Source: Lachnospiraceae bacterium UBA3850
GTDB taxonomy: Bacteria > Bacillota > Clostridia > Lachnospirales > Lachnospiraceae
Direction of reading: 5' to 3'
DNA length: 64,000 nt
NCBI GenBank assembly: GCA_002392655.1
Contig: DGHK01000016.1
Location: forward strand, 48,327-112,326
Each line of letters opens with the position of its first letter. The stretch's first letter is position 1. The position numbers were made by a program, and so were the translations under genes. The notes under the pieces are model-generated. The model had not been told where the DNA came from and did not search any database. It was given only the letters and a program-made list of their open reading frames with translations. Shown here one piece after another: positions 8,254-17,568 of the stretch.

Positions 8254-9990
8254 ATGTATCTGACAAAACTCTTAATCAGAGACTTTGGAAAATTTCATAA
8301 CAAAAATATGGATCTCCAGCCCGGAGTGAATATCATATATGGTGAGGATGGAGCAGGTAAATCAACTGTAAGAGATTTTCTGGTTGGGCTTATCTATGGT
8401 ATACCGAGAAGAGACGGTATAACCAAGGTCGGCTCTAATTATGAGCTGAGGAAGCCTGAAAGTGGTTCGGGTTATTCGGGAACGGCTTATCTGAAGGATG
8501 ATGAGAAGACCTATCTCGTCGATAGGACATTCCTTGCCGGTGCAAAGAAGGCATCCGTACTTGACGTGCAGTCCGGTCGTGAGGTGAATCTGAAGTATCA
8601 GGATACTCTTTCAGGAACTCTTATTGAAACCGACAAGAATACATTTCTGGATACCAGATGTATAATTGAAAAGGCATCGAACAGTGTAGATAATCTGCAG
8701 GATTACCTGACGAATATCACGCTGACCGGTACGGCAAACATAAATAAATCGAAAGCTATTGAGTACCTCGAGAAGGAGAAGAAGTCTCATGTTCCGAGAC
8801 CTCTTATAAGAAGACTTGACGAGCTAGATAAGAAGATAGCTGAGTATGACGGCATAGACGATGAGATAGAGGCTGTTGAAAATGAAATCAAAGCCGTTAA
8901 TGAAGAATTCGTAATCGAGGCTGAGAGACGTAAGCGTGCAGCCAGACAGATGGTTGAGAACGAAGACGGAACAGTTACATTTGAAAATGATCAGGAGCTG
9001 GAGGAGAAGATAGACCTTATCACCGAGAAGGTGCAGGGAGTCGGAGCCAGCGATAAAAAGGCTGAAGCACTTGAACGTGCTGAGAAGGAACGTAAAAAGG
9101 AAGAGAAGAAGGATATCCCGTTTACTGACAGGATTCCGGTCATCATCGCGACGGGTCTGTTTGTTATCTTTGTTATAGGACTTATAGTTAACATCATGGG
9201 CTTTGAACCGGTGATCAAGAATCTGTTTATCATCTTTACGGCGTTGTTTGTTGTTATCACGACGCTCGATGGCTTCAGAGAAAAGGGCTTCTTTGAGTCG
9301 CAGTCAATCAGCAGTGATACACCGGATGAGGAAGAGTTCAAGCGTGTACTCGAAGAGCTGAAGGAAGAGGCGAAGGAACAGGAAGAGATAGAAATCGACA
9401 TGGACTTCGCGAAGGAATATCAGGATAAGAAGGCTGAGCTCAAGGAAAAAGAGGATGCACTGCTCACAAGAAGAAATGAGAGAAATAAGCTACGTCATGA
9501 ATTTGATACTGTATTCAAGAAGAAGAGCGAGCTTGAGGAAGAGATAAATGCCATCGATTATGCGATAAAGAAGATCAATTCACTTTCAGAAAATTATCGC
9601 AAGGATGCATTTAAGAATCTGCTTGGAAATGTATCCAGATACATAAGCAGCCTCTCTGATAATAGATTTTCTTCACTTATGTTTGATGATCTCGGAAGAA
9701 TCATACTGAAGACAGACTACGGCCTGGTTCCGATAGATAATCTGACTGATGTGGATGCCGGCAAGGTTTATCTGGCAATCAGACTCAGTATTGCAAAGTA
9801 TATGGCCAAGGAGAAGCTTCCGCTTATCATTGACGGAACTTCAGTACTTGAGAGTGCATCTGAGGTCAAGGCACTTGCAGACTGCTTAAGTGATATGAAC
9901 GAGGAACAGGTTATTATCCTCACGGAAGACTGGGGTATGGACTCCATGTTTAAGTCAAAAGGTATAGAGGCGAACCTGATAAAATTATGA
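8254..9990 (+). CDS. YhaN/SMC-like ATPase with two membrane segments
   Basis: A 578-aa protein with an N-terminal RecF/SMC-type ATPase half (Walker A GEDGAGKST at residues 30-38), charged helical stretches near 190-285 and 345-450, two hydrophobic segments at about 290-335, and a C-terminal half. Family members place a signature LSxGT..Q and a Walker B ending in DD or DE near the end; here the corresponding places read LTDVDAGKVYLAIRL and LPLIIDGTSV, so the signature is degraded and the acidic residue after the Walker B aspartate is Gly. It is shorter than YhaN (around 900 aa). It probably forms a membrane-attached complex with the preceding protein. Confidence 0.78.
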   Translation: MYLTKLLIRDFGKFHNKNMDLQPGVNIIYGEDGAGKSTVRDFLVGLIYGIPRRDGITKVGSNYELRKPESGSGYSGTAYLKDDEKTYLVDRTFLAGAKKASVLDVQSGREVNLKYQDTLSGTLIETDKNTFLDTRCIIEKASNSVDNLQDYLTNITLTGTANINKSKAIEYLEKEKKSHVPRPLIRRLDELDKKIAEYDGIDDEIEAVENEIKAVNEEFVIEAERRKRAARQMVENEDGTVTFENDQELEEKIDLITEKVQGVGASDKKAEALERAEKERKKEEKKDIPFTDRIPVIIATGLFVIFVIGLIVNIMGFEPVIKNLFIIFTALFVVITTLDGFREKGFFESQSISSDTPDEEEFKRVLEELKEEAKEQEEIEIDMDFAKEYQDKKAELKEKEDALLTRRNERNKLRHEFDTVFKKKSELEEEINAIDYAIKKINSLSENYRKDAFKNLLGNVSRYISSLSDNRFSSLMFDDLGRIILKTDYGLVPIDNLTDVDAGKVYLAIRLSIAKYMAKEKLPLIIDGTSVLESASEVKALADCLSDMNEEQVIILTEDWGMDSMFKSKGIEANLIKL

Positions 9991-10895
9991 TCATAGATTT
10001 TCACACACATACATTTCCTGATAAAATAGCTGCTCCCGCATTGGAGTCACTTAAATCATCCAGCGAGAGCGCGGCTCATACTGATGGAACTAATTCCGGA
10101 CTCGCTATATCAATGGCTGAGTCCGGAGTTGATATATCTATAGTTCTTCCTGTGGTTACAAATCCACAGAAGGCATCTTCGATGAACTGTTACGCGGCAA
10201 GAATGAACGAAGAATTTCTCTTGTCTGACAGGACCTCGGGGATTTTTTCGATTGGTGGTATACATCCTGAGACACCTGATATTAAAACGGTTCTTAAGGA
10301 GGCGGCCGAGCTGGGACTGAAAGGAATCAAGCTTCATCCTGATTATTACGGAGTTATGTTTAATGACATAAGGATAAAGAGGATAATAGATATAGCTTCA
10401 GAAATCGGGCTGTTTATCATCACTCATGCCGGTATGGATATAGGGCTTTATCCGCCTATATGCTGTACTATAGATTCTATACTCGATGTTCTGAGGGATG
10501 TACGACCTGAAACTCTTGTGCTTGCTCATATGGGCGGATGGATGAACTGGGAAGAGGTTACAGTGAGACTTGCACCTGTTATGAAGGAGTACAATAAGAA
10601 CACCTCAGCCGGAAAGGGTGTTTATCTTGACACTGCCTTCTCCATAGGTGAGATAGAGTGGCTGGATCCGGCTAAGCATAAGGACTATCATCAGATGTCG
10701 GATGCTCAGTTTGCTGAGATGATAGAAGCATTTGGTGAAGACAGGATTCTTTTTGCAACTGACAGTCCGTGGGCAGAGCAGAAGGACTATGTCGAAAGAG
10801 TCGGAAGGATAGTTAAGGATAGCTTCGGGGAGAAGGCTGAATCTATGTTGGAGAAGATATATCATAAAAATGCAGAGGGTATATTGAATTTGTAG
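9987..10895 (+). CDS. Amidohydrolase (metal-dependent, TIM-barrel)
   Basis: A 302-aa amidohydrolase-2-type enzyme. The N-terminal metal motif DFHTHTFP (His6, His8) is followed by GIKLHPDYYG, ITHAGMD and the C-terminal ATDSPWAEQKDYVE with the barrel-end aspartate. Relatives hydrolyse or decarboxylate cyclic or aromatic substrates; the substrate here is unknown. Its ATG overlaps the stop of the ATPase gene by 4 bp, so it is translationally coupled to the YhaO/YhaN-like pair. A clear terminator lies 6 bp after its stop. Confidence 0.85.
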   Translation: MIIDFHTHTFPDKIAAPALESLKSSSESAAHTDGTNSGLAISMAESGVDISIVLPVVTNPQKASSMNCYAARMNEEFLLSDRTSGIFSIGGIHPETPDIKTVLKEAAELGLKGIKLHPDYYGVMFNDIRIKRIIDIASEIGLFIITHAGMDIGLYPPICCTIDSILDVLRDVRPETLVLAHMGGWMNWEEVTVRLAPVMKEYNKNTSAGKGVYLDTAFSIGEIEWLDPAKHKDYHQMSDAQFAEMIEAFGEDRILFATDSPWAEQKDYVERVGRIVKDSFGEKAESMLEKIYHKNAEGILNL

Positions 10896-10900
10896 TAATA

Positions 10901-10925
10901 TGAGCATGCTGATTTAGCATGCTCA
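10901..10925 (+). terminator. Rho-independent terminator
   Basis: A perfect 10-bp stem TGAGCATGCT/AGCATGCTCA closes a 5-nt loop and is followed by a T-rich tail that runs into the -35 box of the suf promoter. Confidence 0.8.
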
Positions 10926-10927
10926 TC

Positions 10928-10956
10928 TTGATTTTGTCTGGTATTTCAAGTATACT
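10928..10956 (+). promoter_or_regulatory. Promoter for the suf operon
   Basis: TTGATT at 10928-10933 and TATACT at 10951-10956 are 17 bp apart, giving a leader of about 50 nt before sufC. No obvious palindromic operator is visible around it. Confidence 0.6.
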
Positions 10957-11010
10957 ATTTTGATGGCGTTTTATGCCTCGATTGTCATAAAATATATGGA
11001 GGGAAAAAGA

Positions 11011-11751
11011 GTGGCAGATTTATTAAAAGTTAATGATCTATTCGTTAGTGTTGCCGAGACAGAGATACTTCACGGAATCAATCTGGAAGTTAATCCCGGT
11101 GAAACACATGTCATAATGGGACCTAATGGTGCCGGAAAATCAACTCTTGGTTATTCAATCATGGGTAATCCGAATTATGTAGTAGGAAAGGGAAGTATCT
11201 TCTTCAAGGGAGAGGATATAACAGATGAGGAAACCTCTGAGAGAGCCAAGGCTGGTATCTTCCTTTCTTTCCAGAATCCTATCGAGGTTCCAGGTATCTC
11301 ACTATCTAACTTCATAAGAAATGCAGTAGATACAAAAACAGGAACAAGAGCAAGACTTTGGGATTTCCGTAAAAATCTCGAAAAGCAGATGGAACTTCTG
11401 GGAATGGATAAGTCCTATGCAGACCGTGATCTGAATGTCGGTTTCTCGGGTGGAGAGAAGAAGAAGGCAGAGATACTTCAGATGCTTATGATGAAGCCTG
11501 ATCTTGCAATCCTTGATGAGACGGATTCTGGTCTGGATGTAGATGCTGTTCGTACAGTATCAGATGGTGTGAAAGCGTTCCATGAGAGTGGGGACGGAGC
11601 ACTCATTATTATAACTCACAGCACGCGTATTCTTGAGAGCCTCAAGGTTGACTTCACACATATTCTTGTAGATGGCAAGATTGTTGAGACAGGAGATGCA
11701 TCGCTTGTTGATGAGATTAATGCAAATGGATTTGAGAGGTTTGTCGGTTGA
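11011..11751 (+). CDS. sufC: SufC, Fe-S assembly ATPase
   Basis: ABC-type ATPase that drives SufB-SufD scaffold rearrangement during Fe-S cluster assembly in the cytoplasm. Walker A GPNGAGKST is at residues 37-45, the SufC-type signature FSGGEKKKAEIL near 148-159, and Walker B LAILDETDSGLD near 170-181. GTG at 11011 is chosen because GGAGGG is 7 bp upstream; longer in-frame starts at 10960 or 10996 would extend into the promoter or ribosome binding site. The 246-aa length is standard. It is the first gene of the suf operon. Confidence 0.95.
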   Translation: MADLLKVNDLFVSVAETEILHGINLEVNPGETHVIMGPNGAGKSTLGYSIMGNPNYVVGKGSIFFKGEDITDEETSERAKAGIFLSFQNPIEVPGISLSNFIRNAVDTKTGTRARLWDFRKNLEKQMELLGMDKSYADRDLNVGFSGGEKKKAEILQMLMMKPDLAILDETDSGLDVDAVRTVSDGVKAFHESGDGALIIITHSTRILESLKVDFTHILVDGKIVETGDASLVDEINANGFERFVG

Positions 11752-11773
11752 TATAGCATAACGAGGTAAAACT

Positions 11774-12841
11774 ATGGCTGAGAATAGTAATGAGATGAGT
11801 TTTGCTCAGCGTGTACTTCAGGATATGAATTCCGGAGTTCTGGTACTTAGTAAGCAGGGAAAAATCATATATAGTAACAGACCTGCACGTAAGATGCTAG
11901 AGCTTAGTGATGATGATGAGAGAAATGAGGATTTCTTCGCATCGATCATGGATATAACAAAGCAAAGTGACATCAAAGAAGCTGATTATAATGATGATTT
12001 TAATGAGTATATATTTCAGTCGGTATATTCCAGAGATGTGACACATAACGGAAGAGTCAAGTATATGACTCCGAACGGAGATAAAAGAGTTTTTGTCATG
12101 TCTAGCTCATTTCTGGAGAATGATGAGGATAGCGGACTCTCCCAGATAGTTATAACTCTTTGTGATGTTACCAAAGAAGAAGAAATGAAGGTAAAGTTCA
12201 GGGATTCTTCAACTATTTTTTCTGTTTTTCTTATTGGTATTTGCGGATGGCTGACACTTTATGCACTTTGGGAAGCATTTGACAGACCATTTAGTGAGAA
12301 GATTATTACTCACGGAGTAGAAGTGCTTGGTCTGGTACTTCTCGTAATTATCATAAGGTTTTCCAGCCTGAGGTGGAAGGATATAGGTCTTTTTGGCGAG
12401 AATAACAAGAAAACTTGGATTTCAACCTTGATATTATGTATCGTGGCATTTGCTGTACTGACTACGATCAAGATTATATTCAGACATAATACGGGAGTTG
12501 TAAGAGGTGGCCCGTTTATTGATTTTTCTGCAATGAATCCGAACAGATGGTTCTATATCGTAACCGCATTCGTTCAGGAATTCCTTGCACGAGGCTGTGT
12601 TCAGTCAAATCTGAAACGTATATCTGCGAGCAGACATCCATCATTAATTGCGATTATTATGGCATCGCTCGTATTTGCGGTTCTGCATATACACCTCGGT
12701 GTGGGCTTTATGATCGGAGCTGCCCTTCTCGGAGGAGTTCTCGGAATAGTATATGACAGACAGGAGACTATATACGGAGTATGGATCATCCATTGGTTCA
12801 CTGGAACCATGGCCGCACTCATGGGAGTGTTCTATACATAA
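11774..12841 (+). CDS. PAS domain fused to CPBP-family membrane protein
   Basis: A 355-aa protein with an N-terminal PAS-like sensor (about residues 10-140: MNSGVLVLSKQGKIIYSNRP, ending in DVTKEEE) followed by about seven membrane segments of the CPBP/Abi family. The CPBP motifs appear as QEFLARG (usual EExxxR with the first Glu replaced by Gln) and FAVLHIH, with a later HWFTG. CPBP proteins include Rce1-type intramembrane proteases and proteins of unknown activity. It sits between sufC and sufB with spacings of 22 and 28 bp, so it is made together with the Fe-S machinery. A redox or cluster-sensing role is an inference from position alone. Confidence 0.8.
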   Translation: MAENSNEMSFAQRVLQDMNSGVLVLSKQGKIIYSNRPARKMLELSDDDERNEDFFASIMDITKQSDIKEADYNDDFNEYIFQSVYSRDVTHNGRVKYMTPNGDKRVFVMSSSFLENDEDSGLSQIVITLCDVTKEEEMKVKFRDSSTIFSVFLIGICGWLTLYALWEAFDRPFSEKIITHGVEVLGLVLLVIIIRFSSLRWKDIGLFGENNKKTWISTLILCIVAFAVLTTIKIIFRHNTGVVRGGPFIDFSAMNPNRWFYIVTAFVQEFLARGCVQSNLKRISASRHPSLIAIIMASLVFAVLHIHLGVGFMIGAALLGGVLGIVYDRQETIYGVWIIHWFTGTMAALMGVFYT

Positions 12842-12869
12842 GTCTAAATAAAAATTAAGGAATAATGAT

Positions 12870-14285
12870 ATGGCAGATAAAGAAAAAACATATGTAGAAG
12901 ACGTGGACAGAAGTCTGTATGACTTCCGAAATGTAGACGAGGACGTTTACAAGGTTGCTGAGGGTCTGACACCGGAGATTGTAAAACAGATATCAAAGGA
13001 AAAGAACGATCCTGAGTGGATGCTGGAGCTGCGTCTTAAATCACTTGATATATATAACAAGATGGAAATGAAGGAGTGGGGTCCGCCTATCGATGGGCTT
13101 CATATGGACAACATAGTCACATATATAAAGCCTAAGGATAACAAGATGAGTGCTGACTGGGATGAGGTTCCGGAGGAGATAAAGGATACCTTCGAGAGAC
13201 TCGGAATCCCTCAGGCGGAGAGAGAGTCACTTGCCGGTGTAGGTGCACAGTATGATTCTGAGCTTGTTTATCATAATGTACGTGACGAAGTAGCTGCACA
13301 GGGCGTTATCTATACTGATCTGGAGTCGGCTATGCATGGTGAGTACGGGGATATGATAAGAGAACATTTTATGAAGCTTATCACTCCGCAGGATCACAAA
13401 TTTGCAGCACTCCACGGAGCAGTTTGGTCAGGTGGTTCTTTTGTTTATGTACCACCCGGAGTAACAGTTGAGATACCTCTCCAGTCTTACTTCAGACTTA
13501 ATGCTCCCGGAGCAGGACAGTTTGAACATACGCTCATCATTGTTGATGAAGGAGCGGATCTTCACTTTATAGAGGGCTGTTCAGCACCTAAGTATAACGT
13601 AGCAAACCTGCATGCAGGTGCAGTTGAGCTTTTTGTAGGAAAGAACGCAAGACTCAGATACTCTACTATTGAGAACTGGTCTAAGAATATGTACAATCTG
13701 AACACAAAACGTGCCACAGTAGAAGAGGGCGGAAAGATGGAATGGGTATCAGGTTCATTTGGTTCTCATACATCTTATCTATACCCTATGACAATTCTTA
13801 AGGGCGATGATTCCAAGGTGGAATTTACCGGAATTACATTTGCCGGAGAGGGTCAGAATCTTGATACGGGAATGAAGGTTGTTCATACCGGTGCTCGTTC
13901 CGTATCAACCGTAAATACAAAGTCTATTTCAAAGAGTGGCGGAATCAGTACATTTAGAAGTGCTGTTGTTATCGGTCCAAACGCAAAGGGAGCAAAGTCG
14001 GCGGTTGACTGCTCATCGCTTATGCTTGATGACATATCAAGATCCGATACAGTCCCTGCAATGGATGTAAGATGTGACGATGTTGATATCGGACACGAGG
14101 CTAAAATCGGACGTATCTCTGATGAGGCGATATTCTATCTCATGAGCCGAGGCATCTCCGAAGAGGATGCTCGTGCGATGATCGTAAGCGGCTTTGCAGA
14201 CAACGTATCAAAAGAGCTTCCGCTTGAGTATGCGGTTGAGATGAATAACCTGATCAGACTTGAGATGAAGGGTTCAATTGGATAG
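12870..14285 (+). CDS. sufB: SufB, Fe-S scaffold
   Basis: A 471-aa scaffold subunit of SufBCD, on which nascent clusters are built before transfer to apoproteins. The C-terminal beta-helix carries the conserved cysteine in SAVDCSSLMLDD and the histidine in DVDIGHEAKIG that are known to be essential in E. coli SufB. The motif PPGVTVEIPLQSYFRLN and the HFIEGCSAPKY block are also typical. AAGGAATAATGAT precedes the ATG. SufD follows after 36 bp. Confidence 0.95.
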   Translation: MADKEKTYVEDVDRSLYDFRNVDEDVYKVAEGLTPEIVKQISKEKNDPEWMLELRLKSLDIYNKMEMKEWGPPIDGLHMDNIVTYIKPKDNKMSADWDEVPEEIKDTFERLGIPQAERESLAGVGAQYDSELVYHNVRDEVAAQGVIYTDLESAMHGEYGDMIREHFMKLITPQDHKFAALHGAVWSGGSFVYVPPGVTVEIPLQSYFRLNAPGAGQFEHTLIIVDEGADLHFIEGCSAPKYNVANLHAGAVELFVGKNARLRYSTIENWSKNMYNLNTKRATVEEGGKMEWVSGSFGSHTSYLYPMTILKGDDSKVEFTGITFAGEGQNLDTGMKVVHTGARSVSTVNTKSISKSGGISTFRSAVVIGPNAKGAKSAVDCSSLMLDDISRSDTVPAMDVRCDDVDIGHEAKIGRISDEAIFYLMSRGISEEDARAMIVSGFADNVSKELPLEYAVEMNNLIRLEMKGSIG

Positions 14286-14321
14286 AGGCTGGTAACACAT
14301 TAAAAATAAAAGAGGAAAATA

Positions 14322-15374
14322 ATGAGCGAAATAGCAATTAATAAACTGCCGGTTCCAACATGGACATGGCTTAAAGTAAATGAATATACGGTCGCGGTTC
14401 CTGATAAGTTCGAAAAGGCTGAGGGCTTAGTTGATACAATGCCGGATGAAGTAAAGGTCGGAAAGGTTGATTTCACATCTGTATGCCTTGGTGATGTTGA
14501 ACTCGGAGCGGGTGAGGAATTCAGAAGGATATCACATGCTGCTAAAACCGGTGGTGCATCCTATACAGTACCTGCCGGTGTGAAGGTTAAGGAACCTATC
14601 AGAATTACATATGATCTGGGAGCTGGTGATGATGAAACAGGCAAGCTCTCCAGAACAGCGATAGTTCTTGGTGAGGATTCAGAACTTACGGTCGTTCTGA
14701 CCTTTAAGGGCTGTCCTAAGTTCGGCGCTAATGATATAAGAATCAAGGCTGCAAAAACCGCAAAGCTTACACTGGTTGAAATCTTTGATTTTGAAGATGG
14801 TGCGAATTTTGTGGATAGCATCGGCGGACGTTATCTCGAAAAGGGCGGCCTGAAGCTGATTCAGATAAAGAATGGAAAAGGAAGCGTAGCTCTCAGCTGC
14901 TGCGCTGATCTTGATGGCTACAAGAGCACACTTGATATTGATACAGGCTATCTCGTGACAGGCGAGGATAAGCTCGATATCAACTATGTTGCAAGACATA
15001 GAGGTGCCAAGACAGATACGAAAATAAGTGTCAGTGGTGTTCTTCGCGATAAGGCTGACAAGACCTTCCGTGGAACAATTGATTTCATCAAGGGCTGTAA
15101 AACAGCAACCGGTGATGAGAGAGAGGATGTACTTCTGATGGATGAGGGAGTTCATAATAACACGGTTCCGCTTATTCTCTGTGCAGAAGAGGATGTAGAG
15201 GGTGCACATGGTGCATCTATCGGAAAAATCTCTGAAGATATACTTACATACTTTGCAAGCCGTGGTATTCCTGAAGCTGAGGTTACTGAGCTTATGGCTA
15301 AGTCAAGAATAGACGCAGTTGCCGGAAGAATTCCGGATGATAAGACAAGGGAGCTTTTACTCGCAGATGAATAA
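14322..15374 (+). CDS. sufD: SufD, Fe-S scaffold partner
   Basis: A 350-aa SufB paralogue that completes the SufBC2D complex. The conserved histidine lies in DVEGAHGASIGKISED, which corresponds to the cluster-forming interface with SufB, and the C-terminal helix FASRGIPEAEVTELM is shared with SufB. The N-terminal half is more divergent, as usual. AGAGG lies just upstream of the ATG. The next gene starts 30 bp later on the same transcript. Confidence 0.93.
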   Translation: MSEIAINKLPVPTWTWLKVNEYTVAVPDKFEKAEGLVDTMPDEVKVGKVDFTSVCLGDVELGAGEEFRRISHAAKTGGASYTVPAGVKVKEPIRITYDLGAGDDETGKLSRTAIVLGEDSELTVVLTFKGCPKFGANDIRIKAAKTAKLTLVEIFDFEDGANFVDSIGGRYLEKGGLKLIQIKNGKGSVALSCCADLDGYKSTLDIDTGYLVTGEDKLDINYVARHRGAKTDTKISVSGVLRDKADKTFRGTIDFIKGCKTATGDEREDVLLMDEGVHNNTVPLILCAEEDVEGAHGASIGKISEDILTYFASRGIPEAEVTELMAKSRIDAVAGRIPDDKTRELLLADE

Positions 15375-15404
15375 TTAGACGGGGCATCTGTTTGGAGGGT
15401 GAAC

Positions 15405-17531
15405 ATGGAAGGTAAAAAAATATCTTCGAAACGCGTCCTTATTATGTTTTTGTTTTTTGTGGGTGCGGTTGTCCTAAATATCGTTTTTAACAGAAGTGTA
15501 GGTGCTTTTGGCCTGCCGATCTTTTTGGATAATGTAGGAACTATTCTTGTGGCCGCTATAAGTGGTTATGTTCCGGGAATTATGGTTGGATATATTACGA
15601 ATATAGCAAATATGTCCGGTAATCCTGAGAATGCGTATTACGCAGTTATCAGTGCACTCATTTCTGTTGCGGCGGCCTTCATGGCTCGAAGAGGTTTTTT
15701 CGAGAGCGGGAAGAAGACTGTGCTTTCAATTCCGATATTTGCTTTTTTAGGAGGAGTTATTGGTTCACTTCTCACTTATATGATGTATGGCTTTGGAATG
15801 GGTGAGGGAATCTCCGCACCTTTTGCAAAGGTACTGCTTGAAGATGGTAAGCTTTCTGTTTTTCAGGCTCAGCTCGTATCTGATGTTGTAATTGATCTGA
15901 TAGATAAGACGATCACAGTCATCATTTTTATAATCATTTATAAGCTTATTCCGAAGAGGGTAAAGAATTATCTGGCCTTTACCGGCTGGCGTCAGACTCC
16001 AATGTCTGAGAAAGAAAAAGCTGCGGCGAAACATAATTCTACAAGGTCCATGTCGCTTCGCGTGAAGATAATTCTTATTATCAGTTTGATCATGATATTT
16101 GTCGCAGTTGTTACGACCGCTATCAGTTATTTGCTATATAAGAATTATGCAATTGATTCGTACAAGCATACCTGTAAAAATGTATCAGCCCTATCTGCGA
16201 CCTGTATTGATCCGGAAAAGGTTGAGCATTGGCTGGAAACCGGTGTAAAAGATGAGGATTATTATGAGACTGAGGAGAAGCTCCGAATAGTAAGAGAGTC
16301 GTCTGAGGATATAGAATATCTATACATATACCAGATAAGAGAAGATGGATGCTACGTAGTATTTGATCTCGATTCAGAAGGGCTTGAAGGTGAAGAGTTG
16401 GGCGACTTTGTTCCTTTTGATGAATCATTCAGCAAGTATCTCCCTGCACTTATTAAGGGTGAAGATATAGAGCCTATGATTACGGATGATACCTATGGCC
16501 ATCTGCTTACGGATTATCATCCGGTGTATAACTCTGAAGGTAAATGCGTCTGTTATGCATGTGCAGATATACAGATGAGTCAGGTGCGAATAAACAGTAT
16601 CAGCTTTATCACTAAGATAGGGTCTCTATTCATAGGATTCTTTATACTTATACTTGCGGTATGTATATGGCTTGCTGATTACAATCTTCTCTATCCGCTG
16701 AATTCTATCACACTTTCGGCAAGAAAGTTTGCTTATGACAGTGAAGAGTCGATAGACGTCGGAGTTGAAAGAATAAAGAAACTGAAAATCCATACTGGAG
16801 ATGAGATAGAAAACCTCTATGAGTCTATGTCCAAAACTCTTGCTGAGACAGCCGGATATATAGACGATGTAAGAGAAAAGGGTGAGGAGATAGCCCTTAT
16901 ACAGAATGGACTTATCTTTGTTCTGGCAGATATGGTAGAAAGCCGAGATAAGAACACCGGTGACCATATCAGAAAGACTGCCGCATACGTAGATCTGATT
17001 CTCAGGAAGATGAAAGAGAGCGGAAAGTATGATGACATCCTTACTAAGGAATATATGGAGGATGTTGTCAGCTCAGCACCGCTTCATGACGTAGGTAAAA
17101 TCAAGGTTTCAGATGTTATACTGAATAAGCCTGGTAAGCTTACTGATGAAGAGTTTGAGATAATGAAGACTCATACAACCGCCGGTGAGGAGATAATCAA
17201 CAGAGCTATGGCTCTCGTATCCGACAGCGATTATCTGAAAGAGGCAAAGAACCTTGCAACATACCACCATGAGAAGTGGAATGGTTCCGGATATCCATGT
17301 GGACTTAAGGGAGAGGAAATTCCGCTTTCTGCAAGAATCATGGCAATCGCAGATGTGTTTGATGCACTCGTTTCACGCAGGAGCTATAAAGAGCCTTTTA
17401 CCTATGAGAAAGCATTTGAAATAATTGAAGAAGGTGCAGGACAGCACTTTGATCCTGAAATAGCAAAGCTCTTCCTTGCCTCAAAAGAAGAGGCTATAGA
17501 GATAGCTGAAAAGCATATGGAAGATAGTTAA
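15405..17531 (+). CDS. Membrane sensor with HD-GYP phosphodiesterase domain
   Basis: A 708-aa protein, probably hydrolysing cyclic di-GMP. About six hydrophobic segments occupy residues 8-190 in an arrangement like ECF-type S components, then a membrane segment at about 222-245, an extracytoplasmic sensor (about 245-405, Cache-like), another membrane segment (405-425), a HAMP-like linker, and an HD-GYP domain at about 500-700. The HD pair is in HDVGKIKVSD (near 562) and the GYP motif in HHEKWNGSGYP (near 620), so catalytic residues are intact. The ATG at 15405 has GGAGG 6 bp upstream; the in-frame GTG at 15399 overlaps that site. It lies between sufD and sufS. Confidence 0.88.
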   Translation: MEGKKISSKRVLIMFLFFVGAVVLNIVFNRSVGAFGLPIFLDNVGTILVAAISGYVPGIMVGYITNIANMSGNPENAYYAVISALISVAAAFMARRGFFESGKKTVLSIPIFAFLGGVIGSLLTYMMYGFGMGEGISAPFAKVLLEDGKLSVFQAQLVSDVVIDLIDKTITVIIFIIIYKLIPKRVKNYLAFTGWRQTPMSEKEKAAAKHNSTRSMSLRVKIILIISLIMIFVAVVTTAISYLLYKNYAIDSYKHTCKNVSALSATCIDPEKVEHWLETGVKDEDYYETEEKLRIVRESSEDIEYLYIYQIREDGCYVVFDLDSEGLEGEELGDFVPFDESFSKYLPALIKGEDIEPMITDDTYGHLLTDYHPVYNSEGKCVCYACADIQMSQVRINSISFITKIGSLFIGFFILILAVCIWLADYNLLYPLNSITLSARKFAYDSEESIDVGVERIKKLKIHTGDEIENLYESMSKTLAETAGYIDDVREKGEEIALIQNGLIFVLADMVESRDKNTGDHIRKTAAYVDLILRKMKESGKYDDILTKEYMEDVVSSAPLHDVGKIKVSDVILNKPGKLTDEEFEIMKTHTTAGEEIINRAMALVSDSDYLKEAKNLATYHHEKWNGSGYPCGLKGEEIPLSARIMAIADVFDALVSRRSYKEPFTYEKAFEIIEEGAGQHFDPEIAKLFLASKEEAIEIAEKHMEDS

Positions 17532-17568
17532 ACTATAGAGTAATGTTAAAAAAAGGACGGTAAGTAAC

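Noticed and set aside
10960..11010. Longer sufC start
   Set aside because: It would begin almost on the -10 box and read through the GGAGGG site; the GTG at 11011 matches the normal SufC N-terminus.
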